A stretch of 8,434 bases of DNA. Origin: Armatimonadota bacterium. Lineage in GTDB: Bacteria > Armatimonadota > Armatimonadia > Armatimonadales > Armatimonadaceae. Shown piece after piece: positions 1 through 5,255 of the stretch (positions are counted from its first letter, which is position 1; the number at the start of each line of letters is the position of its first letter). The stretch lies in contig JAURHZ010000090.1 of NCBI GenBank assembly GCA_030833025.1, forward strand, positions 1 to 8,434, in the 5' to 3' direction. The notes under the pieces are model-generated. The model made no database searches. It saw only the letters and a program-made list of their open reading frames with translations, and had not been told where the DNA came from. Made by a program: the position numbers and the translations under genes.

Positions 1-1
1 C

Positions 2-175
2 CATTATGTGGTTCCGAACTTCGGCAACTTCCAGTACACCAACCCATTGTTGCAACCGGATGTTGTCGTAAAGAACGAAACTCTGTTCCTGACCCAGAAC
101 TGTGCTTATGCGGTTGCATATGCAACGGCTCTGATGGTGTTGGCAATCCTCGTATTCGATCGCCGGGAGGTCTGA
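2..175 (+). CDS. ABC-2 type transporter permease, C-terminal end (partial)
   Basis: The reading frame is open from the left edge to a TGA at 173-175 and gives 57 residues. It holds a polar stretch (VVPNFGNFQYTNP), then one hydrophobic helix of about 20 residues (around YAVAYATALMVLAILVF), and ends in the basic tail DRREV. This pattern, a loop reading roughly 'P-x-F-x-N-F', a last transmembrane helix and a short F-x-R-R-(D/E) tail, is typical of the end of ABC-2 family permeases that work with a separate ATPase. The ATPase gene would be expected upstream, outside the window. The next gene starts one base after this stop and has a Shine-Dalgarno sequence inside this gene's last codons, so the two are almost certainly co-transcribed. 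The transported substrate cannot be told from this fragment, and the identification rests on a short tail. Confidence 0.7.
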   Translation, partial: HYVVPNFGNFQYTNPLLQPDVVVKNETLFLTQNCAYAVAYATALMVLAILVFDRREV

Positions 176-176
176 C

Positions 177-1892
177 ATGCTGCGCGAAGCTTTCGCCAAA
201 AATCCCAAGCTGGCAGGTACCTTGGTTCCGCTAACAGCGGCAATCATCGCCTTCCAGGCTATCAATGACCGGGATGACATGCGGCGACAACCGGCTATTG
301 AGCCTAAGAGTGTAAAGACTGCTGCTACCGCATCGTTTGGAGGCGCAGGCTTACCGTTCGAATACTCATTGGCTGCCTTGTCCGGTTTCCGTCAGGTCAT
401 CGCTGGACTACTGTGGGTCCGCTCGGATGCTTTCTTCCATAGCGGAAACTACGATGCTATTCTTCCGATGATTCGTTTGATCACGTGGTTGGATCCTAAC
501 TGGTTGGATGTTTACGCAACGGGTGCATGGCACCTCATGTATAACTTCACCGATACGGATCAACGGTCGGATCGTCGGTATCTGCCTGTGGGTCTTGCAC
601 TTCTCGATGAGGGAATTGCTAACAACTCTAAAGTCTTTGATGTGTACAAAGAAAAGGGTTGGAATATGTTCGACAAGGTCCGTGATTACAACGGGGCTGT
701 TAAAGCATATAAAGGCGCGCTTGAGAACGATCCGGACGCTGAAGTTAATCAAGTGGTTCACCCGCTGGCTCACTCATATGAGCGTGCTGGGATGGTCGAT
801 GAGGCGATTGCCACGTGGGATGATGCTATTAAGCGTCATGAAGCGTGGATGAAACGCCCTGGCATCACGGACGAAGTCAAGATGCGAAACGAGATGGGCG
901 TGAAGAATGCGACCAAAAACAGGTCGATCATGCAAATCCGTAAGGCACTCCGACCGGTAAACATCGCGGCCCTTGGCCAAGTGGATACCGACTTCCATGT
1001 GACTGTTACGCGCACAAAGTCGAAGGTCCTCAAAGTTGAAGGTAGCTGGAATTTGATTGGATCCATTAAGGATACTTTCGATGCCGGTATCTTTGAAAAG
1101 GATGGGAACACCATCAAGACTCTCGGGAAAGGCCTTACACTTGATGGGCCTGTTAACGGGTGTCGTGTGGATGTTCGATTGCAAGATGATGGCTATAAGA
1201 TGCCTGAGTTTGGCTCCTTCAGCTTCGAAGTCAATCCAACAATTACCCTGATGCAGGATATTGTTACGACTAGTGGTGGACGCCAAGTGGACGCTGGCGG
1301 TGCCTATGTGGCAACCCCTCGTGCTGGCACAGCCGAGCAAATTGCTGAATCTGCTAAGGTCTACAATCTAGGACCTAAGGACCAAGCAGTTGTCAATGGT
1401 GTTCCTGTAGCGCAAGCACTCGCCGGCGCTGTTGGAATATCAGCTCAAGGTCAGTGGCAACTGGTCACTATGGCATATCCTAAGGCCTTCAACGCCTATC
1501 CACGTTACTACACAAAGGCGGAAGTTCCCGCTATGTTTGCTAAACTTCGTGGTGATGCGAAAACGATTGCAGATAAGCTCACAAAGCGAAACATTCACAT
1601 CGCACGCAAGGGCCTTTATGCTCCTGGATCTTTCCGCCGTGAAATCGACATGAGCAAGGATCCGAAGATGTATGGTTTCAAGGGAGATTCGTTTGAGTTA
1701 ATCCTCAGCGTCAACCCGCGAACTGCTCCTGACTTCGTGCAGGACCGCATCGGCTGGAACGGAGAAGGCTGGAACGACAAGCAGTTCCTAGATGACAAGA
1801 CGGTTCCTGGTTTGCGTTTGATTCGAGTACGTATCCCACTAACTAAGGATGACATCTTAGGTAGCGGTGAGAAGGTCCTCTTCAAAGGCTAG
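177..1892 (+). CDS. Membrane-anchored TPR protein of unknown function
   Basis: This 571-residue protein is not one I can name. A hydrophobic segment at about residues 12-28 (LAGTLVPLTAAIIAFQA) follows a short basic N-terminus and should act as a signal anchor, leaving most of the chain outside the cytoplasm. Residues 60-125 are aromatic-rich (SGFRQVIAGLLWVRSD, ITWLDPNWLDVYATGAWHL). Two helical repeats at about 161-187 (GWNMFDKVRDYNGAVKAYKGAL) and 194-221 (HPLAHSYERAGMVDEAIATW) fit the TPR consensus. Residues 270-571 look beta-rich with no recognised motif. The start is supported by GGGAGG at 165-170, six bases before the ATG. It follows the ABC permease gene by one base, so it probably serves that transporter, for example as an extracytoplasmic partner or scaffold; this is inference from position only. 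No clear rightward terminator follows. Confidence 0.85.
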   Translation: MLREAFAKNPKLAGTLVPLTAAIIAFQAINDRDDMRRQPAIEPKSVKTAATASFGGAGLPFEYSLAALSGFRQVIAGLLWVRSDAFFHSGNYDAILPMIRLITWLDPNWLDVYATGAWHLMYNFTDTDQRSDRRYLPVGLALLDEGIANNSKVFDVYKEKGWNMFDKVRDYNGAVKAYKGALENDPDAEVNQVVHPLAHSYERAGMVDEAIATWDDAIKRHEAWMKRPGITDEVKMRNEMGVKNATKNRSIMQIRKALRPVNIAALGQVDTDFHVTVTRTKSKVLKVEGSWNLIGSIKDTFDAGIFEKDGNTIKTLGKGLTLDGPVNGCRVDVRLQDDGYKMPEFGSFSFEVNPTITLMQDIVTTSGGRQVDAGGAYVATPRAGTAEQIAESAKVYNLGPKDQAVVNGVPVAQALAGAVGISAQGQWQLVTMAYPKAFNAYPRYYTKAEVPAMFAKLRGDAKTIADKLTKRNIHIARKGLYAPGSFRREIDMSKDPKMYGFKGDSFELILSVNPRTAPDFVQDRIGWNGEGWNDKQFLDDKTVPGLRLIRVRIPLTKDDILGSGEKVLFKG

Positions 1893-1914
1893 TCAAGGTA
1901 CGTGATTGATGAAA

Positions 1915-1940
1915 AACCTCCGGTGTTTGCACTGGAGGTT
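1915..1940 (-). terminator. Hairpin with T-tract on the minus strand, probable terminator of the lipoprotein gene
   Basis: AACCTCCGGTG (1915-1925) and CACTGGAGGTT (1930-1940) form an 11-bp stem with one G-T pair and a 4-base loop. Read on the minus strand, the stem runs into TTTTTC (complement of 1911-1916), the form of an intrinsic terminator. It lies about 100 bases past the lipoprotein stop codon. On the plus strand only TTT follows the stem, so it would be a weak terminator for the TPR gene ending at 1892. It may serve both convergent transcripts, with the better fit leftward. Confidence 0.65.
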
Positions 1941-2043
1941 TATGTAATTCGCTTTGTCTAATGATTTAACTTTTATGTCTTTGCAAGTGATCAGTGATGA
2001 GTCGGGGACACTAGCAAATAACGATACGGCCAAGCCAAGAACT

Positions 2044-2541
2044 CTACTGCGAAAACGTGACCGATAACGGCACTTGGCCAAGCTTTCCGAGTGCGATGTT
2101 GCTTCCTACGGAAACCATGTCATCGCTCGAGCGAACGACATCACATTTGCCATCAGTTACACCGAGCTGAGCCGTTTTTCCATTACTACCTCGGATTTCA
2201 CCCTTTGATGACCACACATTGCCTGATGCCGTCCGTCGAGATTGGACATCAATCTCCCAAGTGAAACAACCACCGCGGGTACCTGGTACATTCAATTTCG
2301 ATGACTTTTCAACTTGGAAGGCAGCACCGTTACACTTAGGATCACTCCAGTTTCGGTCTCCGACAAATGACCATTTGTAGTGTGTGAAGTCACTCTGCTC
2401 TTTTACCCGTGTGAACAAAACACGAATTTTCCCATCGGTAGGCATCGAACTTCGGGATTCTCCCTGACTTCGACGCGGCGTACATCCCACCGATAACCCC
2501 AGAATGACTGGGAGCAACAAGGCAATAACTCGGGAATTCAT
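2044..2541 (-). CDS. Small cysteine-containing lipoprotein, function unknown
   Basis: This 165-residue product begins MNSRVIALLLPVILGLSVGC: one Arg, a hydrophobic core, then a Cys at residue 20. That matches a type II (lipoprotein) signal peptide. The residue at -3 is Ser rather than the usual Leu or Val neighbourhood, so the lipobox is slightly off consensus. The mature part starts with a polar linker (TPRRSQGESRSS) and continues as a probable all-beta domain of about 125 residues with three more Cys (70, 92, 133). No enzyme motif is visible and I do not recognise the family. It is a single-gene unit, convergent with the TPR gene and divergent from tRNA-Glu. The ATG has no Shine-Dalgarno sequence; instead a TGATACAAT box ends six bases upstream, suggesting a leaderless mRNA. 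Confidence 0.75.
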   Translation of the reverse strand: MNSRVIALLLPVILGLSVGCTPRRSQGESRSSMPTDGKIRVLFTRVKEQSDFTHYKWSFVGDRNWSDPKCNGAAFQVEKSSKLNVPGTRGGCFTWEIDVQSRRTASGNVWSSKGEIRGSNGKTAQLGVTDGKCDVVRSSDDMVSVGSNIALGKLGQVPLSVTFSQ

Positions 2542-2547
2542 AAAATG

Positions 2548-2556
2548 ATTGTATCA
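2548..2556 (-). promoter_or_regulatory. Extended -10 promoter of the lipoprotein gene, predicted leaderless
   Basis: The minus strand reads TGATACAAT, then CATTTT, then the ATG at 2541. TACAAT matches the sigma70 -10 box at five of six positions, and the TG one base upstream makes it an extended -10 element. With normal spacing the transcript would start at or within a base or two of the ATG. The matching -35 position (CACACA, complement of 2571-2576) is poor. The site overlaps the divergent tRNA promoter, so the two may compete for RNA polymerase. Confidence 0.45.
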
Positions 2557-2565
2557 ATTCAAACC

Positions 2566-2594
2566 TTGCCTGTGTGAATATGTCAGGGTAAACT
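2566..2594 (+). promoter_or_regulatory. Sigma70-like promoter of tRNA-Glu
   Basis: TTGCCT at 2566-2571 and TAAACT at 2589-2594 are separated by exactly 17 bases. They match the -35 and -10 consensus at four of six positions each. The expected start, about 2601, lies just before the first base of the mature tRNA at 2604, leaving a very short 5' leader for RNase P to remove. Confidence 0.6.
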
Positions 2595-2603
2595 ATTACC
2601 CGT

Positions 2604-2676
2604 GGCCCGTTGGTCGAGCGGTTAAGGCGCCTCCCTTTCACGGAGGAAACCAGGGGTTCGATTCCCCTACGGGCTA
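2604..2676 (+). tRNA. tRNA-Glu (anticodon UUC)
   Basis: A 73-base cloverleaf can be drawn by hand. The acceptor stem pairs GGCCCGT (2604-2610) with ACGGGCT (2669-2675), with a G-T first pair and discriminator A at 2676. The D arm is a 3-bp GTC/GGC stem. The anticodon stem CCTCC/GGAGG (2630-2634, 2642-2646) closes the loop CTTTCAC, which places anticodon TTC at 2637-2639. The variable loop has 5 bases. The T stem AGGGG/CCCCT closes loop TTCGATT (2657-2663). Anticodon TTC reads GAA and GAG. The 3' CCA is not encoded (GAT follows), so it must be added by tRNA nucleotidyltransferase. Confidence 0.96.
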
Positions 2677-2681
2677 GATTG

Positions 2682-2708
2682 AGAGCACCTCTTTGAGGTG
2701 CTCTTTTT
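2682..2708 (+). terminator. Intrinsic terminator after tRNA-Glu
   Basis: AGAGCACCTC (2682-2691) and GAGGTGCTCT (2695-2704) form a perfect 10-bp stem with a TTT loop. A T-run through 2708 follows at once. It sits six bases after the tRNA and should end its transcript. It also separates the tRNA from the three-gene operon that begins at 2853, so that operon needs its own promoter. Confidence 0.9.
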
Positions 2709-2818
2709 GTTTATACACTTATCTTGTCTATGGCTTTGTTTCTAATTTCGACATCACTGGACATTCCGGCGGCGCTTGTACATTCAAGGATGATTTGTAT
2801 CGAATCGTGAAATGCTGC

Positions 2819-2847
2819 ATGACGCGAGTGACCCCTTCCATTACAAT
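2819..2847 (+). promoter_or_regulatory. Promoter of the hydrolase-peptidase-epimerase operon, predicted leaderless
   Basis: ATGACG at 2819-2824 (matches TGAC of the -35 consensus TTGACA) and TACAAT at 2842-2847 (five of six with the -10 consensus) are 17 bases apart. The first gene's ATG at 2853 begins five bases after the -10 box, so transcription should start at or next to the A of the ATG. This agrees with the absence of a Shine-Dalgarno sequence and with an in-frame TGA at 2847-2849 that rules out an earlier start. The same TACAAT box occurs before the lipoprotein gene. No operator-like repeat was seen around it. Confidence 0.5.
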
Positions 2848-2852
2848 GACGT

Positions 2853-5255
2853 ATGGAAACACTCTCTGGTACATGTAAGGTTGTCAAAGCATTTGTTGTA
2901 GGCGAATCCTCTCGGGGTGGCAGGACTGCCTTTGACCGTGATCGTGTCACGGCAGCCATTTCCGCTGGAGCCATCGTAGTAGAGAATGGAAGACCAGTGT
3001 TGGATGGTGGTCCTACTTGGCGAGAGGTTCCTGTGTCTCCTGATGGTGTGTACGCCGAGCGTGAGCTACGTGGCGGCTATGCCGCGCTGATTGTCCTATC
3101 GGACACGGAGCAAACTGTTGTTGTGCGGGCATCCGGGCATGGAGTGTTTTACGCCCCAGATGTTGTGCATGGTGGCGACCCTTACGGTACGGATGCCTTT
3201 CACTTTCCAGTACGCATGAAGCGAGGTGAGAATCAATTTCTCTTTTCCGTTGGGCGAGGAAGGCTAGCTGTAAGATTTGAAGCTGCCAGCAATACCGCAT
3301 TTATCAGCGGGAATGACCTGACGATTGGCGATATCGTGCCGCGGTCGACCGATGTAGTTTATGCAGGAGTTCAGGTTGTAAACCCTGGTTCTTCTGGTTA
3401 CTTTATGCTTATGGCTACCATTGAGCCCCGTAGCACTGCTAGCCACATCGTTTACCTTCCAGCGCTGGCATCTACGAAGATTCCTGTAAAGCTTCCACCT
3501 TGCGAGAAGGTTACAGGAGACTCGGTTACGGTCGATTTTGAGCTTGTGGACTGTGGTGATCAACGTAATGTTCCAAGCAAGAAACTGATGCGCGAGGGGG
3601 CAACCAAGGTTGTTAGCACCATCAAAGTTTCAACACGGGTTCGACGTCCGCAAGACACACGAAAAAATACATTTGTTTCTGATATTGATGGCAGTGTTCA
3701 GTACTATGGAGTCCGACCTGCACAAAGTCGTGCTCAAGTTCCGAATATGGTCCTAACACTGCATGGTGCTTCTGTCGAAGGAATGGGTCAGGCGGAAGCA
3801 TATGGCAATCATGCCGATATCAACTGGATTGCCGCTACAAACAGACGACCCTATGGTTTTGACTGGGAGGACTGGGGCCGTAAAGATGCCATGGAAGTTC
3901 TTTCAGATGCCAGTTCAAAATTCCCGATGCATCCAGCAAAGGTTCATCTCGCCGGTCACTCAATGGGTGGACATGGTACCTGGGTAAATGGATCTCTCTA
4001 TCCATCAACGTTTGCATCGATTGCTCCAAGTGCTGGTTGGGTATCGTTCGCATCCTATGGAGGTGGGGCTCGCACTCCTCAGCAACCGGATGCCGTTGAC
4101 GTGGTTTTTTCGCGTGCGAATAATGAATACGACACATTAAAACGTGCGGGAAATCTTGATTATCCAAGTGTGTATATATTGCATGGCGATGCCGATGACA
4201 ATGTTCCGGTTACTGAAGCGCGCACGATGAAGTCGGTACTTGAAAATAGGCGGCATCCGCGATTTGGATATCATGAACAGCCTGGTGCCGGGCACTGGTG
4301 GGATGGGCCACAAGGAGCCGGTGCTGATTGTCTTGATTGGCCAGGCATTACAGCTGCCATCAAATCATCCACAGTCGCTGATCCAGATACATTTTCGTTC
4401 TCAACTCCGCATCCAGGAGTATCGTCGAATGGCTTCTGGTTACAGATTATTCAGCAACTTGCGTGGGGCGAAATGTCTAAGGTCACTGGAACATGGAAGG
4501 CCTCTCAAGCTGAGATTTGGATCACAGCTGAGAATGTTGAACGCCTCTCCATAAGTGATCGTTTAGGCAAGAAACGCCCAACCACACTAAAAATCAATGG
4601 CCAGTCTTTGCAGATCCCTCAAACTGGTGGCGTTGACTTAAAGTTGACTGGTGCACAGTGGCATGTCGAAGTAGATAAACCGCTTGGACAGAAAACCCCG
4701 CAGCGTAGTGGACCATTCAAAAATGCCATCGGGAATCGTTTTGCACTTGTTATTCCAACTGGGGGCACCCCAGTAGAAAATGAACTTGCCCTGCAGATTG
4801 CACGCTATCACCTTGAAACGTGGATGGTGCGTGGAAATGGCCACTGTGACATCTTGCTTGATACAGATGCATTAGATGAAAACAGAACCTACGTTCTCTA
4901 TGGAAACAGGAGCATTAATAAGGCTTGGCACCGCTTGGTCAATCAGCACAATGTGGATATCACACAGACCACCGCCCGGGTTGGACGCAGGTCTGTAAAG
5001 GGACAGGATGTCTTTCTCTTGGCATGCCAGCCACATCCAAAGTCCGAGTCTAGCCATGTTGTCCTGGTTGGCTATACGGGGCCAATAGCAGCCAGAGCTG
5101 TTCTGCGTGTACCTTTCTTTGTGAGCGGGGTAGCGATGCCCGACTGGGTGCTTGCTAAGGCGACTGTATTCCAGCTTGGCCGTGCCGGTGTAATCGGTGC
5201 AGGCTACTTCGATTCAGCCTGGAAGCCAGCGATGGGGCAATCAGCATGGCGTTGA
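2853..5255 (+). CDS. Alpha/beta hydrolase, prolyl-oligopeptidase-like serine hydrolase
   Basis: This 800-residue protein holds an alpha/beta-hydrolase domain at about 280-510 inside a longer chain. The oxyanion-hole motif LTLHGASVEG is at 301-310. The nucleophile elbow GHSMGGHGTW gives Ser370. HGDADDNVPV gives the acid, probably Asp448, and QPGAGHWW gives His481, so the triad is complete. The conserved block NRRPYGFDWEDWGRKDAMEV (330-349) is typical of a group of large hydrolases in environmental bacteria annotated as prolyl oligopeptidase or esterase-like. Residues 1-270 are beta-rich and start with a VVGESSRGGRTAF motif; 510-800 form another domain that I cannot assign. Peptidase and esterase activity cannot be told apart by reading. 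No signal peptide is visible, although relatives appear to be exported. An in-frame TGA at 2847-2849 excludes an earlier start, and a -10 box just upstream supports this ATG. It is the first gene of the operon and overlaps the next by 10 bases. Confidence 0.88.
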   Translation: METLSGTCKVVKAFVVGESSRGGRTAFDRDRVTAAISAGAIVVENGRPVLDGGPTWREVPVSPDGVYAERELRGGYAALIVLSDTEQTVVVRASGHGVFYAPDVVHGGDPYGTDAFHFPVRMKRGENQFLFSVGRGRLAVRFEAASNTAFISGNDLTIGDIVPRSTDVVYAGVQVVNPGSSGYFMLMATIEPRSTASHIVYLPALASTKIPVKLPPCEKVTGDSVTVDFELVDCGDQRNVPSKKLMREGATKVVSTIKVSTRVRRPQDTRKNTFVSDIDGSVQYYGVRPAQSRAQVPNMVLTLHGASVEGMGQAEAYGNHADINWIAATNRRPYGFDWEDWGRKDAMEVLSDASSKFPMHPAKVHLAGHSMGGHGTWVNGSLYPSTFASIAPSAGWVSFASYGGGARTPQQPDAVDVVFSRANNEYDTLKRAGNLDYPSVYILHGDADDNVPVTEARTMKSVLENRRHPRFGYHEQPGAGHWWDGPQGAGADCLDWPGITAAIKSSTVADPDTFSFSTPHPGVSSNGFWLQIIQQLAWGEMSKVTGTWKASQAEIWITAENVERLSISDRLGKKRPTTLKINGQSLQIPQTGGVDLKLTGAQWHVEVDKPLGQKTPQRSGPFKNAIGNRFALVIPTGGTPVENELALQIARYHLETWMVRGNGHCDILLDTDALDENRTYVLYGNRSINKAWHRLVNQHNVDITQTTARVGRRSVKGQDVFLLACQPHPKSESSHVVLVGYTGPIAARAVLRVPFFVSGVAMPDWVLAKATVFQLGRAGVIGAGYFDSAWKPAMGQSAWR

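Noticed and set aside
774..1340. A 188-codon open frame on the minus strand opposite the TPR gene
   Set aside because: It lies wholly inside the well-supported rightward gene, its product is rich in His, Arg and Cys with no motif, and no promoter or ribosome site fits.
1893..2081. A 62-codon minus-strand frame after the TPR gene
   Set aside because: It overlaps the terminator hairpin and the end of the lipoprotein gene in another frame, and its product shows no conserved feature.
2657..2676. tRNA-Glu 3' end as an attachment site for an integrated element
   Set aside because: I saw no second copy of the tRNA 3' end in the window, and no integrase or other mobility gene.
2693..2878. A 61-codon forward frame between the tRNA and the operon, considered as a signal peptide cut off by a frameshift
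   Set aside because: Its product has no signal-like hydrophobic core near the junction, it starts inside the terminator, and no frame joins sensibly to the hydrolase N-terminus.
4758..4774. Perfect 7-bp hairpin ACTGGGG/CCCCAGT with a GCA loop
   Set aside because: It is inside the hydrolase coding region and no T-run follows it, so it is unlikely to terminate transcription.
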